Source: Anaeramoeba flamelloides (taxonomy: Eukaryota; Metamonada; Anaeramoebidae). Taken from it: a DNA stretch of 64,000 bases. How positions within the stretch are numbered: position 1 is the first letter of the stretch; each line of letters opens with the position of its first letter. The DNA lies in contig JANTQA010000070.1 in NCBI GenBank assembly GCA_027625915.1, positions 1,803,001 through 1,867,000 of the forward strand. Reading direction: 5' to 3'. Positions 13,101 to 22,854 of the stretch are shown in pieces. The position numbers were made by a program, and so were the translations under genes. The notes below the pieces were generated by a model. That model saw only the letters and a list, made by a program, of their open reading frames with translations, made no database searches and was not told where the DNA came from.

Positions 13101-13712
13101 GCAATCGCTTTTTTTTTAAAAAAAGATTCAAGAATAATTTGGAATGTTTATCAAATTTCTGAAACATTTGGTGGTTTCATGTAAATTAGGTATAGACGTT
13201 TTAGTTTTTGATGTAATTTTAATCAAATAATTTAAATATCTTATTTACATCAGCACAAAGTTTTCAGATCTTGATTATTGTTCACTTTTTATTTTTTTAA
13301 TTAAACAACGCGAAAGGACAAACCCACCCTTGATTTATGCATTCAAAACAAAAAAAAATTCTCATTAAAAGCAAATTAATAACTTTCTTTACACCAAAAA
13401 AAGGTGAGAAGTGTGTAAACTCCAAGAAGAGACTTTTGAATTATTGTCTAATTAAAATTTACTCGTTTTTTTTTTTTTTTCACAAAAAGTAAACAAGATT
13501 TAAAAACTTGTTAAATGATTTCAATCTGATCTGAAGGAGGTCAGTCTTTTGTTGGAGAGGTAAACAATAAAAAAAAGATGTTCATTTAAAAGGATGTGAT
13601 TTGAATTTACCTTGCTTCGTGTTTTCCATTCTTCGCGTTTCAATTTTGGTTCTTCTTGAAAACTTGTTCTTTTGTGTCTTTCGCTGCTGAAAAAGATCTT
13701 TTGTTTTTTCAT
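2057..13712 (-). CDS. RPTOR: Raptor, TORC1 scaffold subunit (two exons)
   Basis: Exon 1 is 13611-13712 (34 codons) and exon 2 is 7144-2057, joined in phase 0 across a 6466-bp intron (donor GTAAAT, acceptor AAAAAAG). The product is 1729 residues. Residues 1-34 carry the Raptor lead-in SERHKRT...EEWKTRSK and run on into TRTVIGILVTCLNIGIEPP, the start of the Raptor N-conserved caspase-like domain. The pseudo-catalytic His133 (NGHGVPKPT) and Cys175 (DCSSAG) positions are kept. HEAT-like helices occupy about 468-750, and a WD40 propeller about 1353-1727. Asn-rich tracts (398-457 and just before the propeller) and a long Lys/Asn-rich linker make it longer than human Raptor (about 1335 residues). 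In TORC1, Raptor recruits substrates to TOR on lysosome-like membranes. An in-frame ATG at 7012 is internal: the conserved domain begins 44 codons upstream of it. Confidence 0.93.
8006..8770 (+). mobile_element. Rep-1 long-TIR element, copy a (in Raptor intron)
   Basis: It begins at GTTAAGGGATTGAAATCACC and aligns along its length with 17002-17758. Both ends of the family carry the same roughly 110-bp region in opposite orientation (marker: CATACTTTG or AAAGTATGTTGT, followed by AAAAAATC at the inner edge). It is a non-autonomous element with no transposase. The right end is less clear than in the 17-kb copy. Confidence 0.6.
8889..8938 (+). repeat. (CTTTTT)n microsatellite
   Basis: About eight tandem hexamer units lie inside the Raptor intron. 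The open frame across it reads as poly-Phe and is not a gene. Confidence 0.8.
9366..9612. mobile_element. Tc1/mariner-like MITE, 247 bp (Rep-10)
   Basis: The termini CAGCTATTTTAAAAA...GTGA form imperfect inverted repeats of about 40 bp. The element is flanked by TA on both sides (9364-9365 and 9613-9614), the target duplication of Tc1/mariner elements. Its middle holds a GC-richer core near 9450-9490. It has no coding capacity and sits in the Raptor intron. Confidence 0.75.
10232..10336. repeat. Hairpin unit plus GGCACTCTAC tandem repeats
   Basis: 10232-10308 is a near-perfect palindrome: AGGTTTTTTTTAATT, GAAAT, GAAAATTT, then the mirror ending in AATTAAAAAAAACCT. It is followed directly by GGCACTCTAC repeated two and a half times. 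A reverse-complement version of the tandem motif lies at 10745-10772. The same hairpin recurs at 16448, 16688 and 31537. Confidence 0.7.
10478..10715 (-). mobile_element. LINE (non-LTR retrotransposon) 3' coding fragment
   Basis: On the minus strand an open frame ends at the stop 10480-10478 and encodes about 78 residues with the C-terminal zinc knuckle of LINE reverse-transcriptase proteins. The key pieces are CELC, then HFLWNCPAYE about 17 residues later, preceded by a leucine-rich RNFTNYLNRY segment. This pattern follows the RT domain in many non-LTR elements. Only the 3' end is present (5' truncation is usual for LINEs); an in-frame stop precedes it. It is flanked by the CGTAGAGTG/CACTCTACG motifs and lies on the same strand as the host intron. 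Confidence 0.72.
10745..10792. repeat. AAGTGCCGTAGAGTG motif and 14-base C run
   Basis: The motif is the reverse complement of the tandem repeats at 10309-10336, so the two flank the LINE fragment in opposite orientation. It is followed by CCCTCC and an uninterrupted run of 14 C at 10779-10792, conspicuous in this AT-rich background. Confidence 0.6.
12140..12335. repeat. Short inverted-repeat element, about 190 bp
   Basis: CTTAAGGGATTAGTCTCTAT near 12150 is mirrored by ATAGAGATTAGTCCCTTAAG near 12315. The arms are about 30 bp. The CTTAAGGGA tip is shared with the Rep-1 family, so this may be a short internally deleted relative. It lies in the Raptor intron. Confidence 0.6.
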
Positions 13713-13930
13713 GACAGACTATTCAAAAAAATTCTTCTTTTTGATTATTTGACCTCTTTAAATTCAAATTAGTTGTTTAGGAAAGGAAAAAATAAAAAAT
13801 GATAAAAATTTAAACAGTTAAGACAATAATGACAATTTAACTGCAACGTATTTCATATGGTTCAAATATCTCAAATTTATGATTCTAAATAATACTTTTG
13901 TGTTTTTTCTTATAGAATTAATTTAATTTC

Positions 13931-14640
13931 CTTAAGGGATAAGCATCTTCAACAAAGATGTCTAAAATTAAAATAGGTTACTCTTGATTGGAAATCACAT
14001 TAGTGTGAAATGGTTCAAACCTCTCGAAAAATTCTATAGGTAATAGAAGTAACAAAAATTGAACTGGTAAATTAAACAAGATCGTTGTCTAGTAAAAAAG
14101 TCAACAATCTCAGAAAAAATTATGTATTTCAAGATAAATTTAAAGGTTGGATTTCAATACTCAGCTTTAAAATCACTTAATATCATTATTAAATTTGTTT
14201 ATAAATCTTAGGTTGGTAGTTTCTAAAAAATTAGATTTTTTTAAAAAATTAAATAATAAACAAACTATTATTTAACTAAAATTATAACCTTAAATTTTCA
14301 AATATTGAAAATACAACTTGGTTCATAAAAAATTAATTAAACTAATCAATAGTTCTATTGTTATAATAATAATAATTGAGTTAATATTTTATTTTAAAAA
14401 TTAAAAAAATAGTTAATTTTGGGATAGTTATCTCTACGAATTATTAAATAAAGGGGGATAATATTTTGGGATGAAAGATTTCAATTTGGAAAAGTCAATT
14501 TTAAAAAAATTATTAAAATGTGAAATTTTATGGTAATTCTAAGTAGAAAATCTAATAATTTCAGGTTAAATACAACTTAGTATTAATTTTTTAGAGCTGT
14601 TTGGAAAAATTGGGAACTAAATTCCTTTTCAAACAAAAGG
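13931..14640 (-). mobile_element. Rep-1 long-TIR element, copy b
   Basis: It starts CTTAAGGGATAAGCATC and follows, with divergence, the reverse complement of the 17-kb copy. Shared landmarks are GGTTCAAA, the AATTAAATAAT block and TTTTTTAGAGCTGTTTGG near the far end. No open frame is present. It sits just upstream of Raptor exon 1. Confidence 0.5.
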
Positions 14641-14904
14641 GTACACCTCTCAAATTATCAATACTAATGATTTTGATTGTTACAAAGATAATTACTTTAT
14701 TGGTGATTTTTATTTTAATTATTCATTTATTTCATTTTTTTTTTCTAATTTTTATGGGTATTGAGCAGTTGGAAAATAAAAAAAAAACAAGATAATTAGA
14801 AACCAATTTTGAAATAATCTACCAGTATAAAAATAGAAACATTTTAAGATTGATTTCGAAAGAGATAGATATATGAATTAAGAAAGACAATCAAATTCAG
14901 TTTT

Positions 14905-15195
14905 AAATTTAAGGTACGAACTTTATATAACATATAAGGCACAAAAAAATCTCAAATTAAAGGACATTTTTAGTAATTTTTTTTTACACAAGTTATTTTT
15001 CTTACAATCAGTTCCACTTTTAAGACACAAACTTCAACAAATATTAAGGCACAAAAAAATCGCTAATTAAGGTATAAAATTCAGATTGTAGTAAAATAAA
15101 TTGTAAAAAAAAAAAATCCAAATTTTGTGCCTTAATTTGAGATTTTTTTGTGACTTAAATATTGTATAAAGTTTATACCTTCAATTTGAAACTGG
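14905..15195. repeat. Palindromic element with 55-bp arms
   Basis: The left arm includes AAGGCACAAAAAAATCTC and ACTTTATA. The right arm carries their reverse complements, GAGATTTTTTTGTGACTT and TATAAAGTTTATACCTTC. A third partial copy of the AAGGCACAAAAAAATC motif lies between the arms. It could fold into a long hairpin. No gene is present. Confidence 0.65.
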
Positions 15196-16440
15196 CTGTA
15201 ATTCAGAATGATGTATCTTAATTCGAGTTTTTTTTTTGTTAATTAAATTTTCTTGAAAGTTCGTTTCTTAAAAATTGAACTGATTGTAGTAGGTTTAATT
15301 CAAGTTCCTTTAAATAGATAATACTCAAATAAAATTAGTTAATGGTATCTAACTTTTTTGATTGATTAATATTCGTAATAGAATTTATACAAATTTATTA
15401 ATTATTTTTTTTTTTGCTCTATTCAAAATTTTCAATACGCTCTTGATTAATTAGTATTAATAATTATTTCTTTTTTTTTTTTTTGAATATTGTGATATAT
15501 ATACTATTGTTGATATTTTAATTGAAACATGGTTTTAATTTGGTATTTATTCTGGAATTGGTTAAATATTATTTTTTTTTTACAAAAATTGAAATTTGTT
15601 CCTTAAAATTTCTGAATTTAGGTCTAAATTTTTTTAACAAAAAAAAATTGAAAATCTAAATAAATATTAAGAATTTAATGCTAGTTAATTTCTTTTCAAA
15701 TTGATGTGTTTACCAAATTAAAAATTATAGCCAATAATTACAAAGAAATTGAGATATTTTGTGGGGGATTTTATAATAAAAGATCTAAATTTTTTTTAAC
15801 ATTTTTTTTTCAAAATTTTTAGTTTATTCAGTTTTTTCGCTTATGATTTTTGACTCTAATTTGAAGTTTATTGTTACTCTTATTTCTAATTAATTATATT
15901 TTGATTGATTCTTCAAAAAAATATTTGAATTTTATATTATTGTCAGGGTGCCTTAGAGTGAACACTAGCCTGAAAAAATAAAATTGAAAAAAAAAAAGTT
16001 AGACAAAACTACTCTCTTCATGAACCATTCAACTTGAATAATAAAGTTTATTCACAATATATTCAAAATTACTGAGCTTTAAATTCGTGATGTTATGTAT
16101 TTATTGTTGTTAGAGTAACCACCTTTTTTAAAATTCCCGAGTCGAGAAAAAAAGGTATTTTTCCGGGTACAAATTTTAAATAAACTGAAGAATGAATTAT
16201 AGTTTAGTTCATGTTCGAGATATTTTCTTTGATAGATGATAAAAAATGGTTTTGAAAACATTTTACTCATCTAATAAAACTAAAACAGATAAAAAAAATT
16301 ACTGATGATAATTATTGAGAGTTTCTGTGGAGTGTGGTCTAGTGCCTCGGTTTTCTTGAGTTTTTTGTTTTATTTGTTACATCTATTTGATTTTCATCAG
16401 GTTTTTTTGAGTTTACTATTTATTTAGAAATTCATTAGAT
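15196..16440. other. AT-rich intergenic, little recognised
   Basis: Only two short stretches resembling the AAGTGCC/GAGTG motif (near 15950 and 16325) stand out. No gene or RNA was recognised. Confidence 0.45.
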
Positions 16441-16447
16441 TTTCGTT

Positions 16448-16800
16448 AGGTTTTTTTTACTTTGTGAAATAAACAGAAAATTTTAATAAATTTTCGGTTT
16501 ATTTCAAAAAGTAAAAAAAACCTAGAATACTTCACGAAATAAAATAGTAAACCTCAAAAAAACCTAGAACACTTCACAAATAAACAGAAAACTCAATAAA
16601 AGCTAACGGATGTTTTCCAGAATTCAAAATAATGGAGTAAAATCTTTGATTTTATTCAATTCTTTTAAATTTTTGGAAAAACTAACGGCTTTTTTTTCCA
16701 CTTTTTGAAATAAACTGAAAATTTATTAAAATTTTCTGTTTATTTCACAAATTAAAAAAAACCTAACAAAAGTGTCCGTCAAGTGTCGTCGAGTGCCTAG
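16448..16800. repeat. Cluster of GGTTTTTTTT hairpin units
   Basis: Two complete palindromes (16448-16522 and 16688-16765) have the same design as 10232-10308. Each has GGTTTTTTTT or a variant, then GAAATAAAC and GAAAATTT, then the mirrored half ending AAAAAAAACCTA. A partial unit lies between them. The second is followed by AAGTGTCGTCGAGTGCC, matching the tag beside the other hairpins. Confidence 0.65.
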
Positions 16801-17001
16801 GTGTTTTTTAATTTAAGAAATAAATAATTCACTAATAGTCAAAATAATTAGTTATCCGATTGAAGGATATTTATTAAATTTAAAATACTTTTTAAATATA
16901 TAATTATAACCCCTTAACTATGAAAAACAAAATATTCAAATTTTTTTCCTATCAAATCTGAAAAAGATCTGAATAGAACCTGGTAAAAAGGATTTTTCCC
17001 A

Positions 17002-17758
17002 CTTAAGGGATAATACGTCACCATAGATTTCTCGATAATCAAAGTATGTTGTAATTGGGTTTAAATGATATTAATGTGCCATGGCTCAAATAGTTCTAAA
17101 AAATCTATTATAAATCTTATTGTACAATAAATTATTACATTTTTTACTAAGGATCTCAATTAAAAAAGATTCATTTTGGAAAAATTTTTTTAATTCCTTT
17201 TCCAAATCTAAAAATAGAAACACAAAATACAGTATTACAGTATTTAATAATTTAGATTTAGAACTTCCAAAAGTAACTATTTTTATAATTTTTGAATTTC
17301 AAAGATTAACTCAATAATCATCAACATAAAGGCACAAAGACTGATTAGTTTTGTTTGCGTCTGATAAATTTACTTGTATCATTAATATATTTCCATGATT
17401 TGAGAAATAATTTGTCAAAAAACTTTATTCGTTAATTATTTATTTTTTAAAAAAAAACGAATTTTTTTAACAACTAATCTACATTTTTCCACAAATTTAA
17501 GAAAGATATTTTGTGGCTTTGTAGTCTGAATATTGATAATTCAATATTTAAATTCATGGCGAAAGGCAGATTTAATTCTGAAATTGTTGGGTTTTTTACT
17601 AATACAAGGATCATTTTTATATGATGAGAACAACTTTTGGTACTATTTGACTAATCGATTTTTTAGAGACATTTGAACCAAAGTGTACAAATTTGATTAC
17701 GTCCAATAACAACATACTTTGTTCCTAGGCTTCTCCTTGGTAGACCATAATCCCTTAA
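17002..17758 (+). mobile_element. Rep-1 long-TIR element, copy c (best copy)
   Basis: It begins CTTAAGGGATAATACG and ends CATAATCCCTTAAA. The two terminal regions of about 110 bp align in opposite orientation (tips TTAAGGGAT, then AAAGTATGTTGT, TTCAAAT or CTCAAAT, then AAAAAATC). Total length is about 757 bp, with no transposase. The superfamily is uncertain, because I could not fix a target duplication. Confidence 0.65.
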
Positions 17759-17898
17759 ATTGTAAAATATCTAGAAAAATAATAATTTTTGATCCAAGAC
17801 CTTTTATTAGCCAGTAGTGTTTGCTATAAGTGAAATTATCAAAAAGGGTAAAAGTAGCAAATGTTTAGATTTTCTTTTGGAAAAAAATTTTTACTGAT

Positions 17899-18115
17899 CG
17901 TGAAATCTTTGTCCTAACATCAACTTTAAAAACTATCACTTTAGAAGTTGATCCAAGTGAGACAATTGAAAACGTCAAAGCCAAAATCCAAGACAAAGAG
18001 GGAATCACACCAGAACAAAGACTAATCTTTTAAAGGAAAACAATTTGAAGATGGAGGAACTCTGTATGATTGTAATATCCAAAAAGAGTCAACCCTTAAT
18101 TTATTTCGCTCGTAA
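17899..18115 (+). pseudogene. Decayed ubiquitin gene
   Basis: The frame from 17902 reads [20 protein letters not shown], then [19 protein letters not shown], then RLIF. This is clearly ubiquitin residues 2-45, with one Gln of the PDQQ segment lost. A stop and a +1 shift follow RLIF. In the next frame GKQFEDGGTLYDCNIQKEST matches residues 47-66. The C-terminal RLRGG is replaced by a stop after FRS. There is no start Met at the expected place. With a frameshift and no Gly-Gly tail it cannot make conjugatable ubiquitin. It is a single-unit dead copy; intron absence cannot tell a retrocopy from a duplicate. Confidence 0.9.
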
Positions 18116-18607
18116 AGAGTGATCTAAAATACATAAAAAAAACTCAACAGAGCAAAAAATAGAAACTTTGAAAGATAACAAAAAGTATAAACCCTGTTTC
18201 TAAGTAGTTGTTGAAAGAAAAATCAAAATAGCTGGTGTTGAATGTACGAACTGTTGAGCTGGTGTACTTCATGACACACACAAAAACAGAAACTAATTTC
18301 AAATTACACTTATAAAACCCTCTCAAGAAATAAAAAAAAAAAGAAAAAGAGAAAGTGAACAAAACAAGAGTTAAGTAAGGTTTGTGTTCATGTTTATTGC
18401 TTTTGTTTTCTTTCTATTTTTAAACATGAAATAGTTACGTTATTTATCCAAGAAAAAAAGCAAGAAGTGAAAAGCAATAAATACAATTATTTTGAAAAAA
18501 AGCATTCCTTTTTGCCTCTATTTTTTTGATAGATAGTCAATTTTCTCTTTAGTTTTGAAAATCTAATTACCTTATTTCTTTTTTTTCGTCATTCTTCTAT
18601 CTCTGGT
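18116..18607. other. Intergenic, no gene seen
   Basis: AT-rich sequence downstream of the ubiquitin relic. The minus-strand open frame here has no family resemblance. Confidence 0.4.
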
Positions 18608-19058
18608 TTTCACACGACAAGAATAGCACAATCCATACAAATACTTTCCACTTTTTCGAACTTTCAGACTGACAGTCTGCAAGATTTCAGTCTCTGATAT
18701 TCTTTCATATTGTTTCAAATTTCAAATACTTGGTACAAACTTTTGTAAGCCTAAAAAAAGGGATAAAAATAATAATTAACAAAAGATAGCATTTTGAATT
18801 TAATTGAAATTTTTGAAAGTTATCTTAAAGAAAAATATTTGTAAACTTTCAACAACCTGAAACTCTTTTTATGAAAACCAAAAATTGGAAAGTTGTTTAA
18901 ATTACATGTTTTTAAAAGTATAACTTGTAAAAACTTTTAAATTGAAAGTTGTTGCATTGTGATCTTCTAATTCCTTTCAAAATTTGGAACAATTTTAAAA
19001 AAACAAAGTGTTGCTAAGGAAAAAAAGTGACTACAATTTTTGTGCTATTCTTGTCGTG
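18608..19058. mobile_element. Inverted-repeat element, about 450 bp (Rep-12)
   Basis: CACGACAAGAATAGCACAA near 18612 is mirrored exactly by TTGTGCTATTCTTGTCGTG near 19040. Inside there is a second weaker mirrored pair (CTTTCAACAAC and GTTGTTG with AAAG). There is no coding frame and no clear target duplication. Confidence 0.65.
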
Positions 19059-19383
19059 CAAAACAATTAATTATTCATTTTTTTCTCTTTTATCTTTACT
19101 GTTTTCAATTTCATTGTTTATTTTTTTTTTTTTTTTTCTTTTCTTTTTCTTTTATATTTTTTGGTTTAGTAGACTTCACTCTTCGGAAACTGGATTTTGT
19201 TTTTTTTTTAACAATATAATCGATCAGATCTCTTCATTCCACATGTACATTTAATGTTTTATTAATGTTTTTTATCATCGCTTCATAAAATGTTTGATCT
19301 TGTATTTATTGGTTATTTAGTAAAACAATTTATTTTGTTTTACGCGTTTGACCAAATAAACTGTCCCTTTTGAACATTTTATT

Positions 19384-19490
19384 TAGAGCGAATATTTATA
19401 TGAATCTCCAGCTGTCCTTTCCCGTAAGTTCCGTCTTGGAAGGACCGTTAATGGTTCAAATACTGAATACTTTTGCTAAATTAAAATAAT
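19384..19490. other. GC-richer segment, possible exon remnant
   Basis: This 100-bp patch is visibly richer in G+C than its surroundings. On the plus strand a TTTATTTAG acceptor-like site precedes a frame reading SEYLYESPAVLSRKFRLGRT. On the minus strand another acceptor-like site precedes a frame with VFEPLTVLPRRNLRERTAG. I recognise neither. It could be a gene relic or unique noncoding sequence. Confidence 0.25.
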
Positions 19491-19662
19491 TTTTTTTAGA
19501 GTTTATAAGTTTGCTTGGTCTTTTCATATGTTACAAATTGAGATATTTTTATGTGCTTTAAGGTATTAGCGTCTTCCAATGAGAAGTCTAAGATTGCATA
19601 ATGTTGTTAAACAAGAATATTTGTCTCAGTTCACAATATTCAAATATCTCAAAAACATTGTA

Positions 19663-20623
19663 CAGTGATCAAAATAATGCTTGCCCAAAGACTATAATCC
19701 GTATTTCAAAAGATTATCCATGCTTTTTTTTTTTTCTTGTACCAAGGCAACATCCAATCTACAGTGGTGTAACTAACCCGTGTTTTTTATTTTAACCCAT
19801 TACTAAAATTTAACTCATGCAAAAAATATTGGCTGACTCTAGAAATAAAAGAAACAAATCAATGGGATGACAACAGTATATAAACAAGAAATAGGGTTCT
19901 TTAAATAAATTTTAAAAAAGAATTATGAGGATACTGGAAGATTAAAATGTAATTTTTTGACAAAAAAATGAGCATAATTTCATTTTTGAATTTTTATTAA
20001 AAAAATCATTTAATCTCGTAAATTTTGTAAATATCATGAAATTTTTGAAACAAAAGCATTTAATATAATTGAGCCATTTTGGTTAATCAAAGATCTAACC
20101 TCTAAAGTCAATTTGATTCTGAACCAAGAATCTATAAGTGATTCTTGGTCTTTTAATACCCAAGTCTGAAAAAAAAAACAGGAGTTAAATTTTGGTAATG
20201 GGTTAAAGGTTGTCTGAACGGGTTATTTCCACCACTGTACTACCAAATAGTATACCCAAGTTCAAATCAATTTTGAACGTAAAGGTCTGGTTATTTTCAG
20301 TAAAATTTAAATTATTCATGTATTTAGTTGAAAACTTTCCAAAATATTCTCAATTTTTTTGAATTTTTTTGTTTTTTTTGAAGATAAAAAATATTCCTAA
20401 AAAATTTACTCTATTTTTTGATATAAATTTTCCAATTTGATCCTTTATTTTTTAATATTTCTTTTTAAATAATAGAACTTTAAGAAACCAACACCATATT
20501 TTTTTAGGGTTTATTATTAGTTTGTTTGATTTTTTTAATGTATAGGTCTTGTATAACAAAAAAACACACTTTTTATTTTGATACACGCATTAAATTTATT
20601 TGCACACTTTATTTTGACTACAG
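19663..20623 (+). mobile_element. Tc1/mariner-like MITE Rep-2, copy a (interrupted)
   Basis: It starts CAGTGATCAAAATAA and ends TTATTTTGACTACAG, with TA on both sides (19661-19662 and 20624-20625). It aligns at high identity with the uninterrupted copy at 49442-49915. Without its own insertion (19762-20237 plus one TA) it is about 483 bp. It is non-coding. Confidence 0.85.
19762..20237. mobile_element. Tc1/mariner-like MITE Rep-3, nested
   Basis: The termini CAGTGGTGTAACTAACCCGT and, reversed, CAGTGGTGGAAATAACCCGT belong to inverted repeats of about 60 bp that also share AACCCATTAC and AAAATTTAACTC. TA flanks both ends (19760-19761 and 20238-20239). The Rep-2 copy at 49 kb has the empty site: CAATCTACTAACAAATAG, against CAATCTA[insert]TACTACCAAATAG here. 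Length 476 bp, no transposase frame. Confidence 0.9.
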
Positions 20624-21279
20624 TATTAATAAAATAATACCCTTTGTTGATCTTCTCAATTTTAAATGATCTTTGTATTAGTAAAAACCCGAAGAATTTT
20701 AGAAAAAAAATTGTCTTTTGATACAAATTTAATGAATGAGTTTCCAATAATCAGATTATAAAATTGTAAGATGTCGTTTTTCAATTTGTTGCATAACGTA
20801 GATTAGTTGCTGAAAAAATTGATTTTTTCAAAAAATTAAATAATTAGTAAAGAAAATAATTTGAAAAATTATTTCTCAAAAATCGGAAATATATTAACAA
20901 CACAATTAGCTTTAAAAAACCGAAAAAAAAATACCCTGTCTTTTGGTTTTAAACTTAATAATTTTGTAGAAATCTTGAAATTAAAAAAATGTTTACTTTC
21001 CTAGAATCGAAATATTGTTTATTAGAATGCTCAGATATTTTTATTTTGATGGGTTTCTGTATTTAGATTTAAAAAAGCATTTAAAAAAAAAATTCTTGTA
21101 AACTTCAATTTTTAATAGTCCTCATGGGCAAAAAATCTAATAATTTATTGTTGTTAGAGATTTCTAATAGATTTTTTAGTGTTACAGAAACTATTTGAGC
21201 CAGTGTGTACTAATATCATTTACTTTCAATTACAACACACTTTAATTATATTTAAATTTAATATGAGGTTACTCCTTAT

Positions 21280-22507
21280 GGGAGTTGTATTCTTTTAAAA
21301 ATAAAATGAAATCTTGTCAAGAACTTTTCAAAAATTTTATTTTTATAATTTGTGTTTTAGGTATGGACATGGATGAGTTCACCCACCCCCCACCCATTTA
21401 AACCTTTTATTAATTTGATTTTTTTTTTCGAAATCCAAAATTCCCATGCTTTGAATATTAAAAGAAAAAAAAAATCATGTTATATTTACTGTAAATTGAG
21501 TTAATTTTTAAAAATGGTCTAACTTCTTTTTAGTTTTATGTTGAACAATCTTTATTTACATTTAAATTTTCTATTTTGCAATTATTTTTAATTATTGATA
21601 TTTCAATTCTAATGATAGAAAATAAAAAAAATTGGTCTATATCGGATTCAATAAATAAAATTGTAATCAAAGTTTATCAATGAAATTAAGATCTATAAAT
21701 TAAAAAAAATATTTTCTTTAAAGTTTTATAAAATCATCGTTTTCTTGTTTTGAAAAAATGAAAAAAAAATGTAAACAAATCGAAAATTTTGATTAAAATT
21801 TTTGAACAAATTTTTTGGCCTTATTCTCTTGAAGTGTTATAACAATTTTAATCGCATTTTGTTGTAAAAAAATTATTTTGAATTTTGGGGATAAAATTAC
21901 AAAAACCCAAATATCTTCAAGGAATTAATTTATTTTAAAGATCAAATTTCATTTTATAACAAAAATAAAATTCAGGAGTCACATTTGTAAATTGATATTA
22001 AATGTTAATAATCATAACTACTATTATTAAAAAAATAATAATATTGTTTCAATAGGTTGAATATTCCGATTTTTTAAATTGACCAAAAGAATAATCTCAT
22101 CAAAAATATAAACCACCTATAGATTAATATTTATGTTAACATCAATTTATAGTGCATTAATTTTAAAATACCCATTAAATTTTGTAAAAATGTTCAATAT
22201 TAAAAGTTATAAAATCAATTTAATATTTTTCTGTTTAATAAAAAACTCGAAAAAAAATTTAATCTCACTATAAAAAAATTATTTTTAGAGTTTTTTAGAT
22301 CAGAATTTTATTAATACTTCACAAAGAAAAAATGTAAAAGTTCTGAAAATAATTAATACTTTATTGGAATAATTTGTTATATTATTGTTAAAGAATGAAT
22401 AATTTAAATTTATAAACGTGTTTTCTATGTTTGAAATCTTATAAATTCGATAAATTGCGACACACACACCCAAAATAATAATAATAATAATAATAATAAT
22501 ACTAATG

Positions 22508-22541
<34 letters not shown>

Positions 22542-22854
22542 TATTAGTTGAATGAATATATATAATAAGAATTTAGTTCAATTTTGAAGAGTTTATGAAC
22601 AGAAACTTTTATTAATAATGAAATATTTAAGATTAATTATATTAATAAATCTATATAAACATTTTTTTGGTAATATTAACTTGTAATTCACATTGTTTTT
22701 TTTAGTTGAAAAAAGTATTGTTGATTTAACAACAAACATCATAAATTAATTTGTACGATAATAAAATTCATTTTTCTCTTTAATAATTGACAAAAAAAAA
22801 AAATAAAAAATTAAAATAAAACTGAATAAATAAAAAATGTTCAATTTTAAAGTA
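21280..22854. other. AT-rich intergenic with (AAT)n at 22477-22539
   Basis: Apart from the trinucleotide microsatellite I see no genes, RNAs or alignable repeats. Confidence 0.5.

Larger units (their letters stand above)
7145..13610 (-). other. Giant intron of the Raptor gene (6466 bp)
   Basis: The intron is bounded by GTAAAT at 13610 and AAAAAAG at 7145, read on the minus strand. It holds a Rep-1 element, a 247-bp MITE, a LINE 3' fragment, a hairpin with GGCACTCTAC repeats, a 14-base C run and an inverted repeat at 12.1-12.3 kb. No other Raptor exon is needed, because the protein alignment continues without a gap. Confidence 0.85.
19557..21279 (-). mobile_element. Rep-1 copy d, interrupted by nested MITEs
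   Basis: The left end TTTAAGGTATTAGCGTC matches the Rep-1 right terminus. The right end (CCTTATGGGAG, TGTGTTGTAATT in reverse) matches its left terminus. The body from 20626 continues the alignment broken at 19660, with GATCTTTGTATTAGTAAAAA against GATCCTTGTATTAGTAAAAA at 17.6 kb reversed. Removing the inserted 19663-20623 restores a copy of about 760 bp. Confidence 0.65.
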
